From the NCBI GenBank assembly GCA_913041905.1, contig CAJWJQ010000009.1, positions 1-33,809 of the forward strand: DNA of 33,809 nt, written 5' to 3'. Below the pieces are notes generated by a model. That model saw only the letters and a list, made by a program, of their open reading frames with translations, had not been told where the DNA came from and searched no databases. The position numbers and the translations under genes were made by a program. Source of the DNA: GCA-2718845 sp913041905 (GTDB taxonomy: Bacteria; Pseudomonadota; Gammaproteobacteria; GCA-002705445; GCA-002716945). Below are positions 15,022 to 23,821 of the stretch, piece after piece. Position 1 is the stretch's first letter; each line of letters opens with the position of its first letter.

Positions 15022-15957
15022 TTATTTGTTAAAAAATGATTTAACTTTTTTTGAAAATAATGTATTGGAATTATATAAATCCCTTGATGTTATTACCTTT
15101 TTACCTGGAAATTGGAGTTTTTCAATTTTTATAATTCCATCAGCAGCTTTAACTCCAAGAAAATCTAAATCAAAATTAGTAATCGTCCCTGAGGGTTCAT
15201 TTGATTTTATTTCCTTATATGAAACCTTCCAAATTTTAAATTTTGTATCAAAAAACGAAGTTTCAGCAACTGGCCATCCAACAAATGCCCTAACTTTACA
15301 GAAAATTTGTCTACAACTTTTCTTCCAATCTATTACCGCTTCACTCTTTTCTACTTTAGACGCATAAGATGCATCGTCATTGTTTTGAGCAATGAATTTT
15401 TCTTGAGTTGAAAATGATTCAAGAACATTAGTTATATTATCAGCAGCTAAGTTAGATAACTTATCTTGCAGTATTAAAGAATCATCTTCATCAGAAATTA
15501 AATATTTGAAGGAAGAAATAATATTTCCTTGGTCTAATGAACTATTTATTTTAAAAAAAGTAACTCCAGTTATATCATCATCATTTAATAATGATCTTTG
15601 AATAGGGGCTGCTCCACGCCACTGAGGCAAGAGAGAACAATGTATGTTTATCGCTCCAATTGTGGGTATATTTAAAATTTTTTCTGGTAACATTTTGCCA
15701 AAGGAATAAACTAAAAAAAGATCAGGAGATAATTTTTCTATATCTGCGAGGAACGAGGAACTATTAAGGTTTGATGGATAAAATGTTTTAATTAAATTTT
15801 TTTCACCAAATTCCCCAACTGCGGTATTTTTATTTTTAATTCTCTTTCCCTTTTTTTTATCTTGCGTAACAATTCCAACAACATTATAGTTTTTTTCCAA
15901 AACTTTTTTAAGAATAATGCATGAATAAGATGGGCTTCCAAAAAATATTATTTTCAA
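15022..15957 (-). CDS. fmt: Methionyl-tRNA formyltransferase
   Basis: A 311-residue enzyme that formylates initiator Met-tRNA using 10-formyl-tetrahydrofolate. The N-terminal Rossmann-like domain begins MKIIFFGSPSYS. The catalytic and folate-binding segment NIHCSLLPQWRGAAPIQR (about residues 107-124) and GVTFFKIN follow. The C-terminal OB-like tRNA-binding domain occupies roughly 205-311. The start is a TTG at 15957: no ATG precedes the conserved first strand. It follows def after 19 bases, the universal def-fmt pairing that links formylation with deformylation. Confidence 0.96.
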   Translation of the reverse strand: MKIIFFGSPSYSCIILKKVLEKNYNVVGIVTQDKKKGKRIKNKNTAVGEFGEKNLIKTFYPSNLNSSSFLADIEKLSPDLFLVYSFGKMLPEKILNIPTIGAINIHCSLLPQWRGAAPIQRSLLNDDDITGVTFFKINSSLDQGNIISSFKYLISDEDDSLILQDKLSNLAADNITNVLESFSTQEKFIAQNNDDASYASKVEKSEAVIDWKKSCRQIFCKVRAFVGWPVAETSFFDTKFKIWKVSYKEIKSNEPSGTITNFDLDFLGVKAADGIIKIEKLQFPGKKVITSRDLYNSNTLFSKKVKSFFNK

Positions 15958-15976
15958 ATTATCACCCTATATAAAT

Positions 15977-16513
15977 TTATATTGAATACGGAACATCCTT
16001 TCTTGGCATTAATTTTCCTTGCTCAGTAAGTTTTTTAATTTTTTTTGCGATTCTATCTCTCTTCATATCAGAAATATAATCTACGAAAAGTTTTCCATCA
16101 AGGTGGTCAATCTCATGCTGTATACATACTGCCAGTAACCCATCAGCTTCAATTTTAAGCGTTTTGCCATATAAATCTTGTTTTTTTATAGTAACGTTAT
16201 TAAAACGTTCCACCTTTTCATAAAAACCTGGAACTGATAAACAGCCTTCTTCAAATTCAATTTTATTTTCCTTTGTAAGAATTACGGGGTTCACGAGAAA
16301 AATTGGCTTGTTTTGTTCTTCGCTTATATCAATAACTATTAGTCTTTTTTGAATATTTACTTGTATTGCAGCCAATCCTATACCTTTAGAATCATACATG
16401 GTTTCAAGCATATCTTTAGCAAGATTTCTAAGATTTTTATCAAATATATCGACGTCTAATCCTTTTTGTCTCAGTCTATTATCTGGAAAATGTAATATTT
16501 TTAATTTGTTCAT
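15977..16513 (-). CDS. def: Peptide deformylase
   Basis: A 178-residue iron or zinc metallopeptidase that removes the N-formyl group from nascent proteins. All three family motifs are visible: GIGLAAIQV near 45-53, EEGCLSVPG near 88-96 (metal ligand Cys), and QHEIDHLDG near 131-139 (HExxH metal site and catalytic Glu). It is the first gene of the 12-kb minus-strand run and diverges from topA across 87 bases, so its promoter should lie in that gap. Confidence 0.97.
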   Translation of the reverse strand: MNKLKILHFPDNRLRQKGLDVDIFDKNLRNLAKDMLETMYDSKGIGLAAIQVNIQKRLIVIDISEEQNKPIFLVNPVILTKENKIEFEEGCLSVPGFYEKVERFNNVTIKKQDLYGKTLKIEADGLLAVCIQHEIDHLDGKLFVDYISDMKRDRIAKKIKKLTEQGKLMPRKDVPYSI

Positions 16514-16537
16514 ATTTAAAATATTTTTAAAAATGTA

Positions 16538-16567
16538 TTGTAATGTCCATCATTTTAATAGTATAAA
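16538..16567 (+). promoter_or_regulatory. Candidate sigma-70 promoter for topA
   Basis: TTGTAA (16538-16543) and TATAAA (16562-16567) are separated by 18 bases, in the 87-base divergent gap between def and topA. They would give a leader of about 25-30 bases. The region is so AT-rich that such matches occur by chance. Confidence 0.35.
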
Positions 16568-16600
16568 GTAAAAAATATGTATTTATAACAGTAAACTTAA

Positions 16601-18925
16601 ATGAAAAATTTATTAATAGTAGAGTCTCCAACAAAAGTAAAATCTATTCAGAAGTTCTTGGGTAATGATTATAAGGTCCTTGCCTCTGTAGGACATGTAA
16701 GGGATTTAATTGCTAGTGGTGGCAAAGGGATAGATGTTGAAAAAAATTATAAGCCTGTTTGGAAAGTTTCTAGTGGGAAAAAAGATGTTATTGATGAAAT
16801 TAAAAAATTTTCGAAAGACGCTGAAACAGTATATTTTGCTACTGACCCCGACAGAGAGGGGGAGGCAATATCTAAGCATATATATGACATATTAGATAAA
16901 GCAAAACTTTTAGAAAACAAAAAAACTTATAGGGTTGCATTCAATGAAATTACTGAAAGCGCCGTACTTGCAGCTATGGAAAAACCAAGAGAAATATCAC
17001 ATAATCTTTGGAATGCTTATGTTGCCAGAAGAACTCTAGATTACTTAATGGGGTATGACATATCAGAATTCCTGTGGAAAAAAGTTAGTAGATACGCAAG
17101 AGGAGGAAGAGTCCAGAGTCCAGCGCTAAGATTAATTGTAGAAAGAGAAAAAGAAATAAATGCGTTTAATCCAATTGAATATTGGATAACTACTATCAAT
17201 GCATGCACTAAAGAGGATTGCATTGACTTAGAGTTAGTAACTATTAATGGGGAAAAGATAAAACAAGGGAAGATTACAAGCGTCCTAAATTCTGAAGAAG
17301 CAACGTCAATCAAGAATGAGCTTAATAATTTCAAAGAAATTATAATTCATGATATAAAAACATCTGAAAGAAAGATGAGACCTAGTGCTCCTTTTACTAC
17401 TGCTTCACTGCAACGTGCTGCATATTCAACTTTAGGGTTCTCAGTCAAGCAAACTTCTAGTATTGCTCAAAGACTTTATCAAGGTATAGCATTAGAAGAC
17501 GGGGAAACTGTTGGGCTAATATCGTATATGCGTACAGACTCCACTAATTTATCTAATGATTGTTTAAAAGATATTGGAGGTTTTCTAGATAGTAATTACC
17601 CTAAACTTAAGGCTGAAGAAGTAAGAAAGTATTCAAAAAAAGTTAAAAATGCACAGGAGGCGCATGAGGCAATACGTCCAACCGTTATTAATAACACTCC
17701 AAGTAAAATTAAAAAGTACCTTGAAGAGTCAGAGTATAAATTATATGAGCTGATTTGGAAACGAACAGTTGCTTCGCAAATGATTGATGCTGTAAATCAA
17801 CAAGTAGTGATAGATTTTAATTTAGGTGAAAAGTTTGGATTTAAATATAGTGGATCGTTCTTAAAACATAATGGCTTTAAAGAAATATATGATTTATCTG
17901 ATAATGATCAAAAAGATAAGCTTAATAAAAAAATACTTGAAAATCTTAAAAAAGATGACTCGTTAACTATAAAAGATATAGTTATAGATCAGAAATTTAC
18001 ACAACCCCCTCCTCGATATAATCAAGCGAGTTTAATTGAGGCTCTTGAAGAATTGGGAATAGGTAGGCCATCTACTTATGTAACAATCATTTCTAAAATA
18101 CTAGATAGTAACTATGTAGATCCAGATGCAAGTAATTTTCAACCTACAGCCCTAGCTACCGTAGTTTGTGACACATTAACAAAACACTTTAGTAATGATT
18201 TAGTTGATTTCGAATTTACTGCAAGACTAGAGGATAATCTTGATTTGATAGCGAATGGTGAACAAGATCCGATGGTATGTATCAAGGGGACTTATGAACC
18301 GTTTAGAACTAATTTGGAAGAAAAACTAAAGACTGTTGATATATCAGAGCAAAGGGAATTAAAAAATTTGGGTATACACCCTGATACTAAAAGACCTGTA
18401 ACAGTCAGATTAACAAAGTATGGGCCGACAATTCAAATGGGAACAAAAGAAGACGAAGAAAAACCAAAATGGGCGCCATTAACATATGAAATGAAAAAAA
18501 ATATTGAATCAATAACTATGGATGACGCAATGAAGTTGTTTGCTTTGCCTTTAAAAATAGGGGTTCATAGCGGGGAAGATATCTTAGCCAATATTGGGCC
18601 ATATGGGCCATATCTAAAAAATGGCAAAACTAATGTTAGTGTGAGAGATCGTGACATTTTTGAAATACAAGAACAAGAGGCAATAGAACTAATCAAAGCA
18701 AAAATAGAGCTAGATGCAAACATAAATATAAATAATTTTGAAGAATCTGGCATTAAAGTTCTAAATGGAAGATTTGGTCCTTATATCACTAACGGTAAAG
18801 TTAATGTAAAAATTCCTAAAGATGTGGAACCAAAAAGCTTAGATGAAGAAAAATGCATTGAAATGATTAAAAATGCACCTCCGAAGCGAAAAGGGAAACG
18901 TAGATTCAGACCTAAAAAGGCATGA
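16601..18925 (+). CDS. topA: DNA topoisomerase I
   Basis: A 774-residue type IA topoisomerase that relaxes negative supercoils. The TOPRIM domain has the IVESPTKVKS start and DPDREGEAIS near 83-92 with its acidic metal ligands. The nicking tyrosine is Tyr309 in SYMRTDST. The C-terminal third contains repeated TOP1C-type segments (LTKYGPTIQMG, NIGPYGPYLKNG and NGRFGPYITNG) and ends in a basic tail. It carries no cysteine zinc ribbons, unlike E. coli TopA (865 residues), so DNA binding by the C terminus relies on the repeats. It overlaps tsaC by four bases. The dprA gene usually upstream is missing. Confidence 0.97.
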   Translation: MKNLLIVESPTKVKSIQKFLGNDYKVLASVGHVRDLIASGGKGIDVEKNYKPVWKVSSGKKDVIDEIKKFSKDAETVYFATDPDREGEAISKHIYDILDKAKLLENKKTYRVAFNEITESAVLAAMEKPREISHNLWNAYVARRTLDYLMGYDISEFLWKKVSRYARGGRVQSPALRLIVEREKEINAFNPIEYWITTINACTKEDCIDLELVTINGEKIKQGKITSVLNSEEATSIKNELNNFKEIIIHDIKTSERKMRPSAPFTTASLQRAAYSTLGFSVKQTSSIAQRLYQGIALEDGETVGLISYMRTDSTNLSNDCLKDIGGFLDSNYPKLKAEEVRKYSKKVKNAQEAHEAIRPTVINNTPSKIKKYLEESEYKLYELIWKRTVASQMIDAVNQQVVIDFNLGEKFGFKYSGSFLKHNGFKEIYDLSDNDQKDKLNKKILENLKKDDSLTIKDIVIDQKFTQPPPRYNQASLIEALEELGIGRPSTYVTIISKILDSNYVDPDASNFQPTALATVVCDTLTKHFSNDLVDFEFTARLEDNLDLIANGEQDPMVCIKGTYEPFRTNLEEKLKTVDISEQRELKNLGIHPDTKRPVTVRLTKYGPTIQMGTKEDEEKPKWAPLTYEMKKNIESITMDDAMKLFALPLKIGVHSGEDILANIGPYGPYLKNGKTNVSVRDRDIFEIQEQEAIELIKAKIELDANININNFEESGIKVLNGRFGPYITNGKVNVKIPKDVEPKSLDEEKCIEMIKNAPPKRKGKRRFRPKKA

Positions 18926-19473
18926 TCACGGGAAATTGTGATGATGCTGTAGAATTTCTGAAAACAGGATCTATTGTTTGCTATCCTACTGAGGCAATTT
19001 ATGGATTAGGATGTGACCCATGGTGCGAAACAGCTGTAAACAAAATATATAAAATAAAAAATAGGACACTAGATAAGCCTTTTCTATTAGTAGCGTCAAG
19101 CATTACACAATTAAGTAAATTAATTGATATTAAAAAAATTACTGATGAAGTTAAAAATTCATGGCCCGGGCACAACACTTGGCTCATTCCATCAATTCCT
19201 TCAACTCCTAAATGGCTTATAGATGCTAAAACAGGTTTAATTGGAGTACGAGTATCAAATCACCCAACAATTATTGAAATATGTAAAAAATTTGATAATC
19301 CCATAATCTCAACAAGTGCTAACAAAAGCCATAAGTGCTCTATAAATAACAAACAAGATATAATAAACATATTATCAGATAATATAGATTTTCTAGTTGA
19401 TGGCAGTTTAGGTAATGAGAAAAAACCTAGTATAATAAAAAATATGATAACAAATGAAATAATACGGAAATGA
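18922..19473 (+). CDS. tsaC: Threonylcarbamoyl-AMP synthase
   Basis: A 183-residue YrdC-fold enzyme that makes threonylcarbamoyl-AMP from threonine, bicarbonate and ATP for the universal t6A37 modification of ANN-decoding tRNAs. The signatures are CYPTEAIYGLGC near 19-30, KIKNRTLDKPF near 45-55, and the STSANKS segment near 132-138. It is the short form without the Sua5 C-terminal domain, as is usual in Gammaproteobacteria. It overlaps topA and hemF by four bases each (ATGA junctions), so the three are translated in succession. Confidence 0.95.
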   Translation: MITGNCDDAVEFLKTGSIVCYPTEAIYGLGCDPWCETAVNKIYKIKNRTLDKPFLLVASSITQLSKLIDIKKITDEVKNSWPGHNTWLIPSIPSTPKWLIDAKTGLIGVRVSNHPTIIEICKKFDNPIISTSANKSHKCSINNKQDIINILSDNIDFLVDGSLGNEKKPSIIKNMITNEIIRK

Positions 19474-20345
19474 TTAAAACCAGTGACTACAAATTAATAG
19501 AGTCAAAGTTTAAAAAAATACAGAAAAATATTTTTAATAGTTTTATAAACATTGATAAAAAATCTAAGAATAAAAAAACAAATTGGAAATATAAAGATGG
19601 TGGCGGTGGCACTAGCATAGGAATTTATAATGGAAAAATTATTGAAAAAGCTGCTGTTAATTTTTCATCTATTAGCGGTAAAATTATTCCTAGTAGTGCT
19701 TTATCAAAAAAACTTGGTAAACATAAACAATTTCGCGCTACAGGTGTGTCGGTAGTTGTACATTCTAAAAACCCTTTTGTTCCATGCTCCCACCTAAATG
19801 TAAGGCATTTTGAGATTTCAAAAAATAAATGGTGGTTTGGCGGAGGATATGATTTAACTCCTTACTTCCCTTATGCAGATGATATAAAATTGTGGCATAA
19901 CAATACTAAAAAAATGTGTGATAAGCATAATAAGAAATACTATAAAAATTTTAAAAATCAATGCGATGAATACTTTTATCTTAAGCATAGAAAAGAAAAA
20001 AGGGGTGTTGGAGGTATATTTTTTGATAATTTAAATACTAAAAGTAAAAATCATTATATGCTTTTTTTAGAAGACGTTGTTAGCTCCTTTTTAGAAAGTT
20101 ATATAAAAATTATAAATAAAAGAAGTTCTAATAAATATAATAAAAACCATAAAGAATTCCAACTTTATAGGAGGGGTAGATACGTTGAGTTTAACCTAAT
20201 ATATGACAGAGGAACGCTGTTTGGTTTACAATCAGATGGTAGAGCTGACTCAATATTGATGTCTATGCCACCACAAGCGGAGTGGCCTACAATAAAATCA
20301 AAAACTTTAATGAACTACGAAAAAAAACTACTGAAATTTTTATAA
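19470..20345 (+). CDS. hemF: Oxygen-dependent coproporphyrinogen III oxidase
   Basis: A 291-residue aerobic heme-synthesis enzyme converting coproporphyrinogen III to protoporphyrinogen IX. Conserved segments in order are GGGGTS near 43-48, HLNVRHFE near 108-115, WWFGGGYDLTPYFPY near 122-136, RGVGGIFFDNL, and YRRGRYVEFNLIYDRGT with GLQSDGRADSILMSMPP near the C terminus. Length matches E. coli HemF (299). The protein is markedly lysine- and asparagine-rich, as expected from AT-biased codons. It overlaps tsaC by four bases, and its stop abuts the stop of the convergent thioesterase. Use of the oxygen-dependent form points to aerobic or microaerobic life. Confidence 0.97.
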   Translation: MIKTSDYKLIESKFKKIQKNIFNSFINIDKKSKNKKTNWKYKDGGGGTSIGIYNGKIIEKAAVNFSSISGKIIPSSALSKKLGKHKQFRATGVSVVVHSKNPFVPCSHLNVRHFEISKNKWWFGGGYDLTPYFPYADDIKLWHNNTKKMCDKHNKKYYKNFKNQCDEYFYLKHRKEKRGVGGIFFDNLNTKSKNHYMLFLEDVVSSFLESYIKIINKRSSNKYNKNHKEFQLYRRGRYVEFNLIYDRGTLFGLQSDGRADSILMSMPPQAEWPTIKSKTLMNYEKKLLKFL

Positions 20346-20822
20346 TTATCTTTTAAATAGATTATGTAATGCTTCTTGATTAAACTCTTTCTCTTTGTCA
20401 TTAAGGTTTACAATGGCGGTAGTTAATCTAGATATGCAATTTAACTTTCCTTGATCATTGGATATATCTATATTCCAAACATGAACCGTTCTCCCTAGGC
20501 TTGCAACAGTAGTCTTTCCTGTAACATAACCACTTGATACTGGTCTAACATGGTTTGCGTTTATTTCTAAGCCAACAGCTTTTTGGTTTCTCATATCAAT
20601 ACACATATTTGATGCTATGCTTCCAAGGGCTTCGGCTAAAACACATGATGCTCCTCCATGTAAAATACCTCTGGATTGTCTAGTAAAATCTTCAACTGGC
20701 ATTCTAGCCACTATGTAGTCATCACCTAATTCGATAAATTCTATACATAAATGCTTATTTAAATTGTTATTTCTGAGAGAAATAACGTGTTCCAGTGTAA
20801 AATCTTCATGCCAAATAGACAT
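20346..20822 (-). CDS. Hotdog-fold acyl-CoA thioesterase, YdiI/EntH type
   Basis: A 158-residue PaaI-superfamily thioesterase. The motif GILHGGASCVLAEALGS (about 52-68) holds the HGG substrate loop and the catalytic glutamate. VGLEINANHVRPV and SRLTTAIV match E. coli YdiI and EntH closely. YdiI acts on 1,4-dihydroxy-2-naphthoyl-CoA in menaquinone synthesis, and related enzymes act on aroyl- or acyl-CoA. No menaquinone or enterobactin genes are in this window, so the substrate is unknown. The gene is a single minus-strand unit diverging from hemB across 76 bases. Confidence 0.88.
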   Translation of the reverse strand: MSIWHEDFTLEHVISLRNNNLNKHLCIEFIELGDDYIVARMPVEDFTRQSRGILHGGASCVLAEALGSIASNMCIDMRNQKAVGLEINANHVRPVSSGYVTGKTTVASLGRTVHVWNIDISNDQGKLNCISRLTTAIVNLNDKEKEFNQEALHNLFKR

Positions 20823-20898
20823 AAACCCTCCATTGTTTTAATTCTTGATAGATTAATATATCATCTTCTCTTAAAATAAAAAGTGTTAGAGTATCATA

Positions 20899-21891
20899 AT
20901 GAAAAAAAGATTTCCAAATACACGCTTGCGAAGACTGAGGACTACAGAATCTCTTAGGAGTCTAATAAGAGAAAATACTCTTTCACCCCATGACTTGATA
21001 CAGCCAATATTTCTTATTGAAGGAAAAAATAAAATAGAGAAGATAAAAACTATGCCTAATATATTTAGGCATACTGTTGATAAGGCAATAGTAGAAATAA
21101 AAAAACTAAAAAAACTTGGTATTGGGGCAATTGTCTTGTTCCCATGCATTAATAAAAAACACAAAGATTTAACTGGTAGTGAATCTTATAACGCTAATGG
21201 ACTTATACAAAAAGCAATTTCAGAGATAAGATTGAAAATTGACGACATTACAATAATAACTGACGTAGCACTTGATCCCTATACATCTCATGGCCAAGAT
21301 GGGATTATTTCCAAGAAAGGCGAAATTTTAAATGATGAAACGATAGAGGTTTTAATAAAACAATCCTTAAGTCATGCTAAATGCGGAGCAGATATTATTG
21401 CGCCATCAGATATGATGGATGGGAGAATAAAAAAAATACGTCAAGCGTTAGAGAAAAATTCATATCATAATACGATACTTCTGTCATACGCTGCAAAATA
21501 TTCATCAAATTTTTATGGGCCTTTTAGAGATGCAGTAGGTTCTACAAAAAACCTAGGGTTATCAAATAAAGATACATACCAAATGGACTATTCCAATAAA
21601 AAAGATGCCATAAATGAAGTTGAGTTAGATATTAATGAAGGGGCGGATATTGTTATGGTAAAACCAGGTCTACCATATTTAGATATTGTTAGCAGGATTA
21701 ATGAAAAGTTTAATATCCCGATATTTATTTATCAAGTTAGTGGCGAGTACTCTATGATAAAGGCTGTGTCAAAAAATAACTGGCTAACTGAAAAAAAGAT
21801 AGTTCTTGAAACTCTTTCATGTATGAAACGAGCAGGAGCTAATGCAATAATTACTTATTACGCAAAAGAAGCATTAAAATGGATGAAATAA
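20899..21891 (+). CDS. hemB: Delta-aminolevulinic acid dehydratase (porphobilinogen synthase)
   Basis: A 330-residue TIM-barrel enzyme that condenses two aminolevulinates to porphobilinogen. The Schiff-base lysines are Lys200 (YAAKYSS) and Lys255 (VMVKPG). The metal region reads DVALDPYTSHGQDG, with aspartates where zinc-type enzymes have cysteines, so this is the magnesium-dependent, Pseudomonas-like class. The N-terminal arm (RLRRLRTTESLR) is also typical. It overlaps aroE by 13 bases and lies in a heme-rich neighbourhood with hemF about 0.5 kb away. Confidence 0.97.
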   Translation: MKKRFPNTRLRRLRTTESLRSLIRENTLSPHDLIQPIFLIEGKNKIEKIKTMPNIFRHTVDKAIVEIKKLKKLGIGAIVLFPCINKKHKDLTGSESYNANGLIQKAISEIRLKIDDITIITDVALDPYTSHGQDGIISKKGEILNDETIEVLIKQSLSHAKCGADIIAPSDMMDGRIKKIRQALEKNSYHNTILLSYAAKYSSNFYGPFRDAVGSTKNLGLSNKDTYQMDYSNKKDAINEVELDINEGADIVMVKPGLPYLDIVSRINEKFNIPIFIYQVSGEYSMIKAVSKNNWLTEKKIVLETLSCMKRAGANAIITYYAKEALKWMK

Positions 21892-22685
21892 AAAAATTTG
21901 CTGTTATAGGGAACCCTATTAAACATAGCCTGTCTCCAAATATACATAAAGAGTTTGCCAAACAACAAGGTATAAATATTCAGTATAAAAAAATTGAACC
22001 AGAGTTTGATAATTTTGAAACACACGCGCAAAGTTTTTTTTCAAAAAAAGGTTTTGGTGCAAATGTAACCATACCTTTTAAAAATCAAGCATTTGCTTTT
22101 GCTGATGGCCACGATGCATCTTCTTTAGAGTGTGGCTGCGCTAATACCTTAATAATGCAAAATAATAAAATTAAATCTTTTAATACAGATGGAGAGGGTT
22201 TTATCAAAGATTTAAAGGAAAAAAATATTTCTCTAGCAAAAAAAAATATATTAATTTTAGGGGCAGGTGGATCTGCCAGAAGTATTATAAATTCTTTAAG
22301 TAAAATTGACGTTGAAAAAATAGATATTCTTAGTAGAACACAAACAAAAGTGGAAGAATTAATTGATAAATACAAAAATATATCTAATGTGTGCAATTAC
22401 GAAGATGGTATTAGATATGACTTAATTATAAATACAACTCCTATTAGCCTAAAAGATGGAAAAATAAATTTTCCGACTAATATTTTTAACTCTTCGAGTA
22501 TCAGTTATGATTTATTTTATTCAAAAACTACTACAAATTTTCAGTTATGGTCAAAAAATAATGGTGCCATTAAAGCTTATGATGGGCTGGGTATGCTTAT
22601 TGAACAAGCGGCATTATCATATGAAATTTGGAATAATTTTAAGCCAAACACAAAAAATATAAAAAATGTTCTTAGATTTACGTAA
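21879..22685 (+). CDS. aroE: Shikimate dehydrogenase
   Basis: A 268-residue NADPH-dependent enzyme reducing 3-dehydroshikimate to shikimate. Substrate-binding motifs are NPIKHSLSP near 12-20 and GANVTIPFK near 58-66 (catalytic Lys66 and nearby Asn). The NADP-binding loop is LGAGGSARS near 126-134, and a late GLGMLIEQAA motif closes the active site. The ATG at 21879 lies within the last codons of hemB (13-base overlap). The 3' end overlaps the convergent gamma-carbonic-anhydrase-like gene by eight bases. Confidence 0.96.
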   Translation: MDEIKKFAVIGNPIKHSLSPNIHKEFAKQQGINIQYKKIEPEFDNFETHAQSFFSKKGFGANVTIPFKNQAFAFADGHDASSLECGCANTLIMQNNKIKSFNTDGEGFIKDLKEKNISLAKKNILILGAGGSARSIINSLSKIDVEKIDILSRTQTKVEELIDKYKNISNVCNYEDGIRYDLIINTTPISLKDGKINFPTNIFNSSSISYDLFYSKTTTNFQLWSKNNGAIKAYDGLGMLIEQAALSYEIWNNFKPNTKNIKNVLRFT

Positions 22686-23199
22686 GATATTCATTTTTTA
22701 AATCTACATAACATTTTGCAGAGTATATAAGAAAACTTATCTCTTTTTCAGTGAGCTCTCTGACTTTTTTTGCAGGCGAACCCAAATATAGATAACCACC
22801 CTCTAAATGTTTTCCTGGGCCGACAAGTGTTCCAGCACCTATCATTGTATCTGATGCAATTTCTGCGCCATCTAAAACTATACTTCCCATCCCAATCAAA
22901 ACCCTATCTGCTATTTTACATGCATGTATAATCGATGAATGTCCAATTGTGACATCATTTCCAATTGTCACGGAAAAGCTAGGGGAATATTTGCTCTTGT
23001 GCGTTACGTGAATTATTGTACCGTCTTGTATATTTGTTCTTTCTCCAATGACAATAGGATTGATATCACCGCGTGCAACAGCTTGTGGCCACATAGCGCT
23101 ATCTTTCCCTATTTTTACATTTCCTATGACGGTTGATTGTTTATCAACATACACAGTTTTATGTATATCTGGGCTAAAATTTTTAAATGACCTTATCAT
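22678..23199 (-). CDS. Gamma carbonic anhydrase-like protein (YrdA/PaaY type)
   Basis: A 173-residue left-handed beta-helix protein built of hexapeptide repeats (VIGNVKIG, NIQDGTIIH, TIGNDVTIG, VLIGMGSIV, TMIGAGTLVGPG). The metal-binding histidines fit the family: HVTHK near 64-68, GHSSIIH near 86-92 (three His in all). Family members are trimers; some are true carbonic anhydrases, whereas YrdA-type proteins have no settled role. It lies next to aroE, as yrdA does in other Gammaproteobacteria, on the opposite strand. A carbonic anhydrase role is possible but not shown by the sequence. Confidence 0.92.
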   Translation of the reverse strand: MIRSFKNFSPDIHKTVYVDKQSTVIGNVKIGKDSAMWPQAVARGDINPIVIGERTNIQDGTIIHVTHKSKYSPSFSVTIGNDVTIGHSSIIHACKIADRVLIGMGSIVLDGAEIASDTMIGAGTLVGPGKHLEGGYLYLGSPAKKVRELTEKEISFLIYSAKCYVDLKNEYLT

Positions 23200-23265
23200 G
23201 ATATCTTATTTCATTTATTTGACTTAACATATATTATAGTCATAAAAATAAAAAGGATGTAGATT

Positions 23266-23814
23266 ATGACAGAAAAAATAATAATGAGGGTTGGAGAAGC
23301 ATTAGTAGCAGGCGGTCCACCAGGCACAGCAGCAGAGCCTGAAGTAATAATAGGCGAGATGAATGGTCCATTTGGCACTGCATTTGCTAATTTGCTTGGC
23401 AATCAGGCTAAAGGACATTCGAAAGTTTTGGCAATTATGAATACAGATATAATGGTCCGTCCTCCTACATTAATGATAAGCAAAGTTACGGTTAAAAATG
23501 ATAAATATACAAATATTTTAATGGGGACAGTACAAGCCGCTATTGCTAATGGCGTGCTTGATTCAGTAAGAAATGGTGATCTCCCAAAAAATAAAGTTGA
23601 TGATCTTGGGATAATTGTTTCCGTTTGGCTCAATCCATCCGTGGCCAAAGATAAAAATCTTGATCATAAAATATTATTTGATATTCATAGAAAAGCAACT
23701 ACTACAGCAATACATAAAGCAATGAATAACGAACCTAGTATTGATTGGTTGCTTGAAAATCAAGATTCGATAATACATAAATATTTTCAAATGGGCCTTG
23801 ATGGAAAAATATAG
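23266..23814 (+). CDS. Formaldehyde-activating-enzyme (Fae) family protein, divergent
   Basis: A 182-residue homolog of Fae, which condenses formaldehyde with tetrahydromethanopterin in methylotrophs. Shared features are VGEALVAGG near 9-17, VIIGEMNGP near 27-35, FANLLGNQ near 40-47, RPPTLMISKVTV near 65-76, the GTVQAAIANGVLDSV helix, and IHKAMNNEPS near 145-154. From memory, the catalytic histidine of Methylorubrum Fae aligns with Glu24 here (AAEPEVIIG against VAHIDLIIG), so classical catalysis is doubtful. No mtdB, mch, fhc or methanopterin-synthesis gene is in the window. It has a good AGGA ribosome site and heads a plus-strand run with ubiA eight bases later. It may bind another pterin, folate or aldehyde adduct. 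Confidence 0.82.
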   Translation: MTEKIIMRVGEALVAGGPPGTAAEPEVIIGEMNGPFGTAFANLLGNQAKGHSKVLAIMNTDIMVRPPTLMISKVTVKNDKYTNILMGTVQAAIANGVLDSVRNGDLPKNKVDDLGIIVSVWLNPSVAKDKNLDHKILFDIHRKATTTAIHKAMNNEPSIDWLLENQDSIIHKYFQMGLDGKI

Positions 23815-23821
23815 TTAAAAT

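Noticed and set aside
15026..15367. A 113-residue frame opposite fmt
   Set aside because: It is a shadow of the conserved fmt C-terminal domain with no independent signals.
23219..23240. TTGACT followed by TATAGT upstream of the fae-like gene
   Set aside because: The spacing is only about ten bases, too short for a sigma-70 promoter.
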